From Eudromia elegans (Eukaryota; Chordata; Aves; Tinamiformes; Tinamidae): a stretch of 64,000 bases of DNA. The notes under the pieces are model-generated. The model saw only the letters and a program-made list of their open reading frames with translations. It searched no databases and was not told where the DNA came from. Below are positions 50,001 to 59,824 of this stretch, piece by piece (positions within the stretch are counted from its first letter, which is position 1; each line of letters begins with the position of its first letter). Location: positions 186,001 through 250,000 of the forward strand of contig PTEX01000004.1 in the NCBI GenBank assembly GCA_003342815.1, in the 5' to 3' direction. Both the position numbers and the translations under genes were made by a program.

Positions 50001-53000
50001 ATGTATAAAGTAAGAATAGTAGGATTTTACAGTCTCTAATGAGATTATAACATGTTGCTTCCTAGGTCTCTGTTTTCAGAATTGAAATTTAGTCATCTTT
50101 TTTCTATTCTCCCAGCATATTTCAAATCTCTAAACTAAGAAAATTGAACTTTGAAGTCTCTTCTTAAAAGAAAAAATCAAAACCATATTAAGACCTTTAC
50201 TTTCATTGAAAAATACTGGCACAGTGAAAACACTGAGACATACATGGAGATAAATGCATTAGCTTTCCTTGGGATAATTATGTGGCTCAAATAATTTCGT
50301 CCAAAATAAGTGCCAGAAATCTTCTTGACCATTCAGTGCAAAAATATGGTTTCTATCTCTGTTCCGGAGGGAAGTTCAGTCTTTAAATAACTTTTCTGTT
50401 CAGACTGTCATAAATCTGTCAAGGTGCTATTTCAAAGGCAAGAATACCATCAGAAGCAGGCCAAAGACTGAGGGGTACACGTGGTTTTCATCAAAGGCCA
50501 GATGCTGTTCACTTCTGTGGGAATTTTTGACTTTGAAAGTAGTAAAAAATTGACAGGATTTCATAGCTTGATCTGACATCATGTGAAAGAATAACTTTTA
50601 ATAAAAAGTGAGGCACAAGATGAGGTGGTGGATTCAGATTAAAAACATCCCACCAAGACTCCCTTGCTGCCTTGAAATCCGAATGGAAGTGTCAAAACAG
50701 GCAAAACCAAAAGCAGGACTTAAAAATGGGAAAGATAGTAATGGCTCCTTTTATTTGTACCTTGGTGGCTGTGAGGCAAGTGGCTTTTAGAGTTTTTCAC
50801 CATGCAATACAAAATGAATATACAGCATCTTTAAAAAAGCAATCTATGTGAGCTAATAACAACAATTGCTGTAATTGTATGTAGGCGTATTTTCTCTGTG
50901 CTGCAGAGCGCTAGCAAATGGGAATCTGTGTTAGGTGATAAAATTTAATCTGTGAATCTGCTTAAATCAACTCTGATTAAATTAGGAGCTGCTGTCAAGA
51001 AAAAAAGCCATGGAATCTTTTTTCAGTGTGAAGAAGTCTGTTCAGTATGAGGAAGAGTGTTATGTATCCTTGTATAGAAAAGAGATTTATCTCAGAAATC
51101 CTGGAAATTCTTCATATTTAAAGAAGTTTACCTTGAGGGTTGTTTTTGTCAAGAGCTAGAATGATGTTTGGAGCAGCAGCATTCCCTTTTTCAAGGCTCT
51201 CGTGTTGCTCTAAAAGGGGATTGCTCCTGTCCTCTGCAGCTGGGTACACCAAACATCCTTCAGTATGTGGCGCTGTAGTTCAGGAACTGGCGAGCGTATC
51301 TCTGCTGTAAGCAATTTAGGGGGTCTGTGAGACCCTGCATTTAACTTGTGGGACTTCTTAAGTGAGAATTCAGGAGAGCTCTGGGTAGTGCTAAAGCACA
51401 GGATGCTCTGGCAGCCTCCTGCTGTCAGTAGGGCCTGGGTTCAGGGAGCCCAGGATGATAATCATAAAGGTTATCGCTGACCCACAGGCCAACGAGAGAA
51501 TAAACCACACATCACATCACTGATCAGTTCAGCCTTCAGTCTGGACATGTATCTTGTTTTGGAGTGCCATAGAGTCATCAAGTTTTGGCTAGTTGCTAGT
51601 CATAGTATACCACATAAATGATTTGGATGAGGGTATTGTAAGAATTCAAAGCCTACAGATGGCACTAAATTTGGAAGTACAGATTAATGCAATGAGATTC
51701 AATCAAATTTTCATCTATCAAGTAACCGGGCTAAGAGAGGGCAAGCTCAGTTTGACAAAGGCAAATGAAAAACTAATTAATCTGGGAATAAAAGATTTAA
51801 AACTGGCAGATGAGACAGCACAGTAACCAGATAAAAGCTTAGGGAATGTGAGTGAGGAAATCAATAGGTGCACTGAACAACAGGGTTTATTTCCCTGCTG
51901 TTCCATTTCCTTAAATTTGTAATGGTGGGATTGGAAAAGCAGCGTGCGCTGATATATAGTGTAATTGTATTTGCATTTCATTCCATACTTTGTATATTAA
52001 AGGGGTCTCTAGAAGCCAAAAGGAGAGAAGGGGCTCGAGGTGGTAGATGCCACTTAAATCACCAGAAGACAATTAGTCCCCTAAAAATCTTTAGTCAAAT
52101 AGATGCAAAAGAAAATGAGAGGTATAAAAAGCTAAAAGTCCATTCAACCAAAATGACCTGTTATGCTTAAGGAAAAAAAAATCAGGAAAAGAATTTTTTT
52201 TTCTTTAATCCTAATCTAGTCAAATGAACTTCTTGCACTTGACTGGCCAGATATGCAGTCTCTCCTTTCTTTCACATTAATATTGTTGTATATGAAGGAA
52301 GCACAAAAGGAAAAAAGATTCTTGGTTAGTTCTAATCTCATCACTTACAGGACAGCAATATTCAAGCTAACTTTTATAATTTTTTCTCCAATAACCAGTT
52401 ACAAATAGAACAGTCAGAGGTGCCTATATGTTAGATGATAGTGATTTTCAAAGTGTATACAAAAACAGGGAGTGGTTTAAGGATTACTTCTAAAAGATGC
52501 AAGAAACGAAGAGAAGGGAGCACGTTATTACAGAGCATTAGACCAATTTTTATTTTTTAAAAATAAGTAAGTTTTTCTGAACTGTGATTTGAAAATATTG
52601 AAATCCAACTGATTGGGAACTAAAAGTTCTTCTGAAAAATCACTCTGGGAAAAATATCAGTAGTTCTAGCAAACACAGCCAAATGGTATACTGAATGTCC
52701 AGTAGGCTGGTTCTCAGGGATCTAAATTCTTGAGAGTTGATTCTAAGTGATTTCTGAAGTGTTTTCAAAACCCTAGGAATACAACCTAATCTTAGCATTC
52801 AGTGTTTAAATTCTGCACTCAACAGCACTCTTACAAGTCTGAGTACTTCTGAGACACTTTTGAGATAAAAAAATCTAAACCAGTGTAATAGGCTTTTGTC
52901 GATAAAGCCTCCTTTTTAGGGATTGTTTACGCAGATAGGCAAAAGATGTACTGAAAAAGAATCATTTTACTTTGCAATCCTGTCTGAAATTGCTTGGCGA

Positions 53001-56000
53001 TACTAATAAGAAAGAAATATGTTTCCTTCTGCTCTCCATAGGATAACAGAATTATTTCTTGAATATTTTTGAGGCTAGTGAGCAAAAATGTAATAGGCTT
53101 ACAATCATACTATCCTCATGCTATCCATGAATAGCATCTCTGTTTTGCCTTTTGAAAAAATACTTTAAAAAATTAAATTAGATTAAAAAAATCAAGAATT
53201 AAGTTCTCAAGAACAAATGTACAGAGACCATCACTTGGCAATACACTTAAAGTCCTATGCAAGATCTTCCAAGTGAATGTAATACACTTAGTACATTCAA
53301 TGACAGAAGCAAATACTTAGTTCCAAGTAAAATTGAGTCTAAACAGGAAATTAACAATACTTACGGAAATACTACTTTAATGTATGAACTGAACAAGCCA
53401 TTCTTTTGGCTAGTGAAATCTAGAGGGATTTATGACTTCATATTTTGTATGCATTTATCAACATCAAAAAAAAAGGAAAAAAAAAGAAAAGCAAACACAT
53501 ACTTGGAAAATTCTAAAATTTATTTCTTGGACAAGTTTTTCGTATTTACCTTGCTATGTTGACCTACTCTTGCAGAATAATACACTCTTGCAGAATATGC
53601 CCTTGCCAATCCGGCTGCAGAGCCCCAGTTTACTCATGTCATGCTGAGATACTTGCCAGTACTAAGCATATCTAGGTCAGCAGTTCAGAAATATTTAAAA
53701 ACAATTCTTTTTTTTTTTTTTTTTTCCTCCTGATTTTATCTTGGGATCCCTCTCTGCCATCTTGGGTTTGTTTTGCCTACAGCTTTCCTGGCCCCTCTCA
53801 CTTATATAAGTGCTTCCTCTTATACTCCACCATTGCGGTTCCACTAAGTACCCGATTATTTCACCCCACATGCACCTCTCAAGCCTTTACATCTCTAGTC
53901 CCAGAAAACTGGCTCTAGCTGAAGCCACGCTCACACCCACCTCCAAACTTCAGTTTTCAGCAAGGTTTCTCTGCCCTCCACTTTCCCCATTGCCCCAAAT
54001 GCACTGCAGTTAAGTAGCAGTCCCTTCCACTCAGGTCCTAGGAGGGCCAGCTAGCCTATTCATTTGCTCTCTCCAACTACTTCCCCAATATTTCCATCAA
54101 ATCCCTCTTGTTTCTGCAGGCGGTCCTGCAGCCGGCTCCAGGATGTGTCCAAGGCTGGAGCACGGCAAGCTCGTGGTGAGGGGGGAGCCGTCCCCACCAG
54201 CTCTCCAAGCAACGTCACCTGTGCAAGAACAAGCTCTTGAACAGTAACCTCTGGCCCTATTCCCATGCACTTGCATGGCTTTCCAGATGGCTGAAATCCA
54301 GAGATCTTTTGGAGTGAGGAGAAGGAGCAAAGACACAGTGAAAGAGGGGAGAAAAAACGGTTGTTTTCCTTGGGTTCCTTGTGCAGGAATGCTTTCCTGA
54401 GAAACAAAGACCTGTTTACAAAACCTTTTCAGTCTAATGCAGCCAAGCAGCGTCTCTGCTGGTAGGAGAACTAGTAAACACAGAGGCAAAACAGTGTCTG
54501 ATTGCAGATCAGACACTGTCATGATGGTATGTAAAATAAATTCACTTGTGTTACTATATGAGAAAGACTGTCCCGAATTTGCAAGCCTGAGGTATTTGAC
54601 TAACAGGCTAACTAAGAGGATATGAATATATTAATCTGCAGAAGTTGTTCAGCACTTGGACAATTGTAAAAAGAAGATATGTGCTCAAACAGAGCACTTG
54701 GTGGAACACGGACAAGAGGCATCCGTGGAGCTGAGGTCTGGAGTTAACTCTGCAAGTCAAGACTGAGGCACATGAGCAGAACTGAGTAAGCACCCAGCAA
54801 ACGTTGTGCTGAAGATCAAAGGTGAAGCACGCTAACGGCCTTGGCAGGCGCGGGTGATGACGAAGGCAGGATGCCTATTCACATGGCATTTCATAGGAGC
54901 CAAAGCAATTAGCTCTTCCCTTCTATAAACACTGAATTCTCTTATAAGTTCTGTAGAAAAAACAAATGTTTTCAAAATGAAGCTGTGTGTATAATTTTAA
55001 ATAAGGGCAAAAGATTATTTACATAAAACTATGGTCTATGAAAAGCTCATGAAAAACTAAGCCTGTGAAAACTAAGCTCTATGAAATGGTTTCTTTTCAA
55101 AACTTTAGTAACTTCAACTTCCTTTAACATACCCTATGGTAATCTTCATCCAGTATTATTTTAGCAATAATACTCTGAAAATATTATGTAAGTGGAGAAC
55201 ATTAAACAAATGCATAGCACAACAGATGCATTTATCCCTGAATAATCTGATTTGGAAAGTAAATCGATGTCAACAACTATTAGTGCTAGGAGGTTAGAGT
55301 TATGAAAGCAATTCAGGAAAATGGTTGAATCTATAAATAGTTTTCTGTTTACAGCTTATAAGAAACTGCTTAATTCTCCAGATGTCCAGATAGCAACGAT
55401 CAAACATGTGTGACTTACCTCCAAAGAGATTTATAAAACAGGGTAAGACCTTTAGAGTAGTAGAGAAAAAACTTTTTTTGCAGTCTATTTGCAAAGGGGT
55501 GTTTTCTGACGATAGCTTTTGTAAGTAAAGAACTGTGGTATCTTGTCCCGGGTAATATTTTTAGTTCTTGCACAGAAAAAGAAGTGTGTGTTGTTGTTCT
55601 ATGTCACTCCCACTCAGGAATACTAACATACTTCTGGCGTGGTTAGAGCCTGGCAGAGAACTGGCATGAAAACTTCCAGCTGAGATTCCTCTTCAAGCTT
55701 TTGAGTAGTAAGAGTAGTGCAAATTAGGCAATGCTACGTTGCACATTACAGGAATGAGTGAAAAATGATAATTATGGCTTGGAGAGCGTGCCGGAACCCA
55801 CTGACACACAACCCCCAGTGACATGCCACAGCAGCCCAAGGATTTGCAGCGCTCCCAAGGGTGTGGAGGTGGCCAGATCCTGCAGGAGTGCCCTGAAAGG
55901 CCGTGCAGGCCTCGATGCCCTGCTGCCACTCAGCAGGACACTCCAACCTGAGCACTTCTGAAGAAGAGTAGATGTGGTTTCTAGAGCAGCCTTTGCCCAT

Positions 56001-59000
56001 CTCAAGAGACACTACAAAGATCATAACTGTGATTAATCACCTAGAATAGTCACATCTTTAGAAATGCAGGAGTCTTTTAGTGGAGCACTTGCATTACATT
56101 ACCCTTGGGAGAAGTAATTTTTCTGTTGTGAATGAGGATCTTGAAGAATGGATTAGAAAAGTCTCCCTTTGAATCAACTACAGAAACAATAAGAGCTGAG
56201 TAACCAGCTAATTCCTTTTCCTCATAAAACCTCTGGATTTGCATCATTTAAAACAGGCAAGATATTACTACACTCTGTATTGCATGGGACAACCCCGTGA
56301 AGTGAGATGGCTCAATAGCATTTTATTATCTTGAATTTCTGAGAAGGCTAACCACAAGTTAAACACCACATGTGCCACACACTGCCAACTGCTCTGTTCT
56401 GTGCTGACACAACGTGCTGCTGGAAAGTATTTCAATAAACATTCATTTATGTTAAACAAGAAAACCTGAAGATGTGACAACTGTGAAGCAGGAAGAGAGA
56501 CTATGAGAAAGACAGGCCTGGAGAAACGGTCTACGAGAGAAGGAGCTGTGTTCTAACCAAAGGTACACAGCGCTCACTCCAAAGCCCTCCCGTGCAAGGT
56601 GAGCGAGGGTGAAACAGACCTGTGGAGTTTCTGCCTGCACAGCCCTAAAACCCCTCAGTAATACAGAGAGAACCTCCCTAGGAAAACGATTCTGGTGTTC
56701 GCTTACGCCACCCATGAGAAAGCTTTTTCTAGTGTCTAACACGAGTCTTCCTGGTTTCATTTAAGATTATTTTCAGTTTTGTCAAACACAAACAAATGTG
56801 AGAAGTGGATTAGAGCTTTCACCTTCTCACACCCTGCAGCAATATTTTGTGTATTTAAAAGATATATCTGCTCATGTCAAATTTTATTTTGGGGTACGGA
56901 TATCTGTCCTTTCAGATCAGGCTTCATGAGCCTGTGGAGACTGGCAATGATCTCCCATGAAATCTTCGCAAAAAAATAATTTCTGAACTATTTCTGTTGA
57001 ATGCTGAATTGTAAGTTTTTTGTTAGATTTCATTGAAATTGTAAAAGACCAGTTTCAAGATCTGATGCATTTTGTAATTTTGTTTTGAAAACTGGCTCTA
57101 CTAACAAACATTTTGCTCTTTTGATTTTCATTCTAATGCTATTACTATTTTCCCTTGCCTTTAGTAAATTGACAGAAACAATTCTTAGTTGGCAGATCAT
57201 TTAGGCATCAAGTCAGAGCTCATAGTTTAGTCTCCCTTGATTTTTCCCTACATTTTCCTACACTTCTACAGGAGGATAAAGAGAAGCAAGGAAATGGAAA
57301 AGATGTAGGAAAGAAAACACAAGAAAAGGAGAGACTGCATCCACATTATGGAGGAGAAAGGAAATAAGAAAAGGCATGTTTAGCTACAGAAGAGAAAAAC
57401 ATTACAACTCAAACATCAACAGGTATGTTACTCCATATACCCTCAAATTTCACAGTATTAATTTATTTACATTTATTTAATCACAATACTTACATATGAG
57501 TGACTTGACTTAAGCTGTTGAAGGAATGGGCCTCCAGACTCTGGAGTGTTTCATCTATGGAGATATAACTGAGCACCAGAGAACAGGAAAGGAAATACGT
57601 CAGAGATGATGGTAAATCACAGCTAGTGCCCATCATGTAATGTTGTTTTTATCCTCATTCTTTTTCTTTTCCACTTAACATGGTGGGTGGTGCTGAAGGT
57701 GCCTGAGGAAGGAACTTTCCATAGGATTCTGGTCTGTGCTGTTGCCTCAGATGCACAGCCTGCTACAGATGCAGTTGCATCAAAAGGACACAGTAATGCC
57801 ACTTAACCTCTGAAGTGTACTTTCTGACTTCAGAAAGCTTTATTAGAATTGTGTTTTTCCCCTTTTCTCACCTAAGATCACCCTGTTCTTTGAACACACC
57901 TCTCAGTTAAATGGACATATTTTTCTATATACAAGAAAGAACAAAAAAGGAAGGAAGGAAAGCCTTCACTGCCATACTTGCCACAAGTTCCTCAGAGAAA
58001 AGCAGATCAGCAGAGCAGCTGATGTTTTGATATTGTTGAGGAGAAAACAAAAAAAAAAAAGCTCAAACATGAATGTGGAGAGAGACAATGTAGTCATATA
58101 GCACGTGTCAAAGCATGTTAGCTGTAATAATTTTAACTTTTCTGACATCAGATGAACTTTTTATAAATGTATTCAATAATGTTTGAACAGATATGGGGAA
58201 AAATAAACTAGCAGAGACCATACGATGAGCAGATTCCCTTTCTATACTACCATTACTTTAAGAAAACTCTTCCTGCAAACGAAAGGCAAAATCTTGAAGA
58301 GGGATAAAGAATGTATTTCCAATCTGTAAATCTGCAATTGAGTATGGTTTGCATAAGATTGTTTAACTCTGATTTCCCTCAGGTAGTGAATGTTTGCTTC
58401 CCGTGAAATTGGACTTCCTGTCTTAACAGAAAAAAATAAGGTAATTTGTCTATTTTATGTTTTAACGTATATGAAAGATAGATTACATCAATGAAACATT
58501 TTTAGAAAGCCTGTTCAATGTAGGAAACAGCTTATGTATACACCAACTTGACAGTAAATGAAATGAAAACTAGAAAACTGAGCAGACATAGGCTCATGCC
58601 AAGCAGCTAGGGCCAGGAATTTGAGGGGTTTTGTTAGACTGTTTTTGGTTTGTTTTTTTTTATTTTATTTTATTTTTTTTATTTTCAACATCAAGGTTGT
58701 AAAGTAGAAATTTCTATTGCATCTGAATACCTTATAAAGCATTTTTCAGTGGTCATATCATTAAAATGAAGCATATGCACCTGGGTGCACCCCTGCACTT
58801 TGGCAGGAATTAACTTTGCACTTCAGCGTGTCACTGAATTGCTTTTTGTTTCATTCCTGTGACAAAGCAGCAAAGGGACACAACTCCTATTTCTGTCTAG
58901 AAAGGGTATGTAGATATGTATTAGCTCAAGAAAAATAGCAGCTCTACAATTTTTGTTTAAACAAAGTTCATAAGCCAGCTAAATTTTGTATTTAGTCCAG

Positions 59001-59824
59001 ATAAGAAAATCTACTAGTGAAAATGATATAGTAGAAACTACATAGCAAAACAAAGCTCTGTATTTGGATCTAAAAGCACCCTGTTAACTCACTGAAGCTT
59101 CAGAACATTTATTAAGCAAGGAATAACTGATAGAAGCTATGGGTTGAGAGTGCAAGATCAGATGTGTGGTACATTATAGATGTCAAGACACATGCAGCTT
59201 TAGTTAAAATACAGGTAGTGGTTCTTCTTTAATGCACATTCTGTAACAAAAAGCTAGAACTTCATGATGTGTAACATGTGATGAGTCATGTGATGAGCAA
59301 AACTCAGAAAGGCTTTGATATTGTCCAAATTTAGGCCCGTAATTATTTTTTTGCAGGTGTTATAAAATAAACAGCAAAAGAGGAAATGTGCTTTCTCCAA
59401 ATGATTGTGTAGTTCTAGAGTGAACTGGGAGGTGGCAGAGAAGTTCTCTGTGCCAATTAGCCATGAAAGGTGGTGCTTGGTGCTTGCCAGCCGCCAAGAA
59501 GAAACAAATTTGGGACAACTCTGATGACATTAACAACCAATACAGTGCATGAGAAGGCAGGCACTACGATGGGAAAAATACTCGCATGAGGCCTATGTGT
59601 AGAGACTGCTCACTGTGCATTTGTGTTTTAGTGTATCTGTGACCATGTTTAAACACAAAAGTGACTGATAAGTCCCCCTGGCACCCCACAGCTACTTACT
59701 AACTACTAACACTAACAACTACTGAAACAATAATGTCAGAAACAAAACTTACATCCTAGAGATGTTGGGGAGATTGGAAAAAGCTTCACTTGGAATTGTT
59801 CTTAGATGAGTCTCCATAAATCTC
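33667..59824 (-). CDS. TSHR: TSHR, thyrotropin receptor (exons 2-10; exon 1 lies right of the window)
   Basis: A G-protein-coupled glycoprotein-hormone receptor at the plasma membrane. It binds TSH through its extracellular leucine-rich repeats and mainly couples to Gs. Nine exons join in frame into 706 residues; with an exon 1 of human size the total is about 763, against 764 in human. Exons 2-8 each encode about one leucine-rich repeat, exon 9 the last repeat region and first hinge cysteines, exon 10 the rest of the hinge, seven membrane helices and tail. Hinge features DSHYDY and the [19 protein letters not shown] boundary, helix-3 ERW and helix-7 NPFLY separate it from other receptors. 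It fits TSHR rather than FSHR or LHCGR by its long hinge insertion and its position next to GTF2A1. All junctions are GT/AG. The promoter and signal peptide are beyond 64000. Confidence 0.97.
35760..35778. repeat. 19-base poly-T run
   Basis: A pure homopolymer inside TSHR intron 9, with no retrogene next to it. Confidence 0.9.
36397..36421. repeat. 25-base poly-T run
   Basis: A pure homopolymer inside TSHR intron 9. A length error in the assembly is plausible. Confidence 0.9.
36656..36844 (-). CDS. TSHR: TSHR exon 9 (end of the repeats, first hinge cysteines)
   Basis: 189 bases, beginning with the last base of a Leu codon, then [20 protein letters not shown] and on through [10 protein letters not shown] to [18 protein letters not shown]. 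The Cys pair of SHCCAF is the conserved hinge cysteine-box start that pairs with cysteines encoded in exon 10. Acceptor ACCTAG, donor GTGAGT. Length and phase fit exons 8 and 10 exactly. Confidence 0.96.
36845..40301 (-). other. TSHR: TSHR intron 8
   Basis: AT-rich intron without a recognised exon or repeat. A small GC-rich spot with CpGs lies around 39510-39550. The open frames in it are short and unremarkable. Confidence 0.75.
40302..40379 (-). CDS. TSHR: TSHR exon 8 (leucine-rich repeat)
   Basis: 78 bases encoding [16 protein letters not shown] and then [10 protein letters not shown] across the junctions. It is one leucine-rich repeat of the TSH-binding ectodomain. Acceptor CTGCAG, donor GTAAGC; it enters and leaves in phase 2. 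Confidence 0.96.
42990..43190 (+). mobile_element. ancient CR1/L3-like LINE fragment, 3' part of ORF2, decayed
   Basis: The + strand keeps the word order of an old LINE coding end: 'aggtctacaaaatgttaagt', then 'gggatgcccaatgaggctca', then 'attcttcacacaacctgtat' and 'gcagttaagccatggaagag'. These correspond to the C-terminal LINE block usually read as FFTQ..VVK.WN. The frame is broken throughout. It sits antisense to TSHR. Assignment rests on remembered repeat text. Confidence 0.6.
43518..43693 (-). mobile_element. CR1 LINE 3' end, severely truncated
   Basis: It begins with the terminal CACAGAAYCACAGAATGG motif and continues with the same sequence order as the copy at 32138 (hallmarks 'acctccacagatcatctagt' and 'ctctctgggcagcctgttcc'). 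It stops after about 175 bases. Like that copy, it is oriented with TSHR. Confidence 0.92.
44627..44657. repeat. (AT)n microsatellite
   Basis: An AT dinucleotide array with a single C interruption, in TSHR intron 7. Its AT composition gives it hairpin potential. Confidence 0.9.
46151..46219 (-). CDS. TSHR: TSHR exon 7 (leucine-rich repeat)
   Basis: 69 bases reading [20 protein letters not shown] and DAV across the borders. N-G-T is a consensus N-glycosylation sequon, conserved in the receptor family. Acceptor TTGCAG, donor GTAAGT. Confidence 0.97.
46220..47079 (-). other. TSHR: TSHR intron 6
   Basis: 860 bases, AT-rich, nothing recognised in it. Confidence 0.8.
47080..47157 (-). CDS. TSHR: TSHR exon 6 (leucine-rich repeat)
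   Basis: 78 bases reading [18 protein letters not shown] and then LCNESLTL. It contains the N-E-S glycosylation sequon. It is more diverged from the human exon, as I remember it, than the neighbouring repeats and is easy to overlook. Acceptor TTTTTCAG, donor GTAAGT; phase agrees with exons 5 and 7. Confidence 0.95.
47280..47300. repeat. possible CR1 terminal-repeat remnant
   Basis: Two copies of an AATCACAG-like octamer, as at CR1 3' ends, but the sequence next to it does not look like CR1. It could be chance. Confidence 0.25.
47388..47423. repeat. 9-bp minisatellite, four perfect units of TATTATTTA
   Basis: Four head-to-tail identical nonamers followed by a partial unit. It lies within TSHR intron 5, 230 bases upstream (in transcript sense) of exon 6. 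Confidence 0.9.
48611..48685 (-). CDS. TSHR: TSHR exon 5 (leucine-rich repeat)
   Basis: 75 bases reading [16 protein letters not shown] and SSSDVNFLL across the borders. It is a leucine-rich repeat of the TSH-binding concave surface. Acceptor TTTCAG, donor GTAAGT. Confidence 0.97.
48686..49278 (-). other. TSHR: TSHR intron 4
   Basis: Short intron carrying an (AT)n array at 48897-48919 and an A-run near 49164-49176. No exon was seen. Confidence 0.85.
48888..48919. repeat. (AT)n/(TACA)n microsatellite
   Basis: TACATACATATG leads into about eleven AT units. It is simple sequence within the 593-base TSHR intron 4. Confidence 0.9.
49279..49353 (-). CDS. TSHR: TSHR exon 4 (leucine-rich repeat)
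   Basis: 75 bases reading [18 protein letters not shown] and LPLLKYL across the borders. Acceptor CTTACAG, donor GTAAGT, entering and leaving in phase 2. The EIRN...YIDPDA signature is typical of this repeat in glycoprotein-hormone receptors. Confidence 0.97.
51590..51800 (+). mobile_element. ancient CR1/L3-like LINE fragment (reverse transcriptase part), decayed
   Basis: The + strand reads H-I-N-D-L-D-E-G-I, matching the FINDLDEGI core before the FADD box of CR1 reverse transcriptase. The DNA of the next block ('acagatggcactaaatttgg') fits the former FADDTKLG box, and 'atgagattcaatcaaa' fits the following K-F-N block. Frameshifts and deletions have destroyed the reading frame. It is antisense to TSHR. 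Confidence 0.6.
53708..53725. repeat. 18-base poly-T run
   Basis: A pure homopolymer in TSHR intron 3. Confidence 0.9.
54491..54519. repeat. perfect inverted repeat, 12-bp arms and 5-bp loop
   Basis: Arm 54491-54502 (ACAGTGTCTGAT) is the exact reverse complement of 54508-54519, around the loop TGCAG. The arms are of mixed composition, so this is not simple sequence. Confidence 0.95.
56675..56790 (-). mobile_element. decayed CR1-type LINE 3' region
   Basis: Read on the + strand, it follows the reverse complement of the CR1 3' untranslated block: 'aggaaaacgattctggtgtt', then 'gagaaagctttttctagtgt', 'ctaacacgagtcttcctggt' and 'ttcatttaagattattttca'. It is far more diverged than the copies at 32138 and 43518. 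Assignment rests on word order, not on an alignment. Confidence 0.5.
57494..57568 (-). CDS. TSHR: TSHR exon 3 (leucine-rich repeat)
   Basis: 75 bases reading [18 protein letters not shown] and LSQVTHI across the borders. N-S-L is not a glycosylation sequon; human has N-L-S at about this place, as remembered, so that site may be absent here. Acceptor GCTCAG, donor GTAAGT. Confidence 0.96.
57569..59752 (-). other. TSHR: TSHR intron 2
   Basis: AT-rich intron without a recognised exon. It contains a (GGAA)n stretch near 57949-57961, a T/ATTTT-rich stretch at 58652-58684 and a 12-bp tandem duplication with an AP-1-like heptamer at 59275-59297. Confidence 0.8.
58652..58684. repeat. T-rich (ATTTT)n simple repeat
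   Basis: T-runs broken by single A at about five-base spacing. It is simple sequence in TSHR intron 2. Confidence 0.85.
59753..59824 (-). CDS. TSHR: TSHR exon 2 (first complete leucine-rich repeat)
   Basis: 72 bases reading [18 protein letters not shown] and PNISR with an Ile/Met codon across the donor. N-I-S is a glycosylation sequon. Acceptor CTACAG, donor GTAAGT. It is the most upstream TSHR exon in the window. The first base completes a codon begun in exon 1. Confidence 0.96.

Larger units (their letters stand above)
49354..57493 (-). other. TSHR: TSHR intron 3
   Basis: 8.1 kb. It contains a CR1-like reverse-transcriptase relic (51590-51800), a T-run (53708-53725), GC-rich patches near 54110-54260 and 55780-55960, a perfect hairpin (54491-54519) and a decayed CR1 end (56675-56790). 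No exon was recognised. The longer open frames at 54060-54522 come from a GC patch and match nothing known. Confidence 0.75.
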
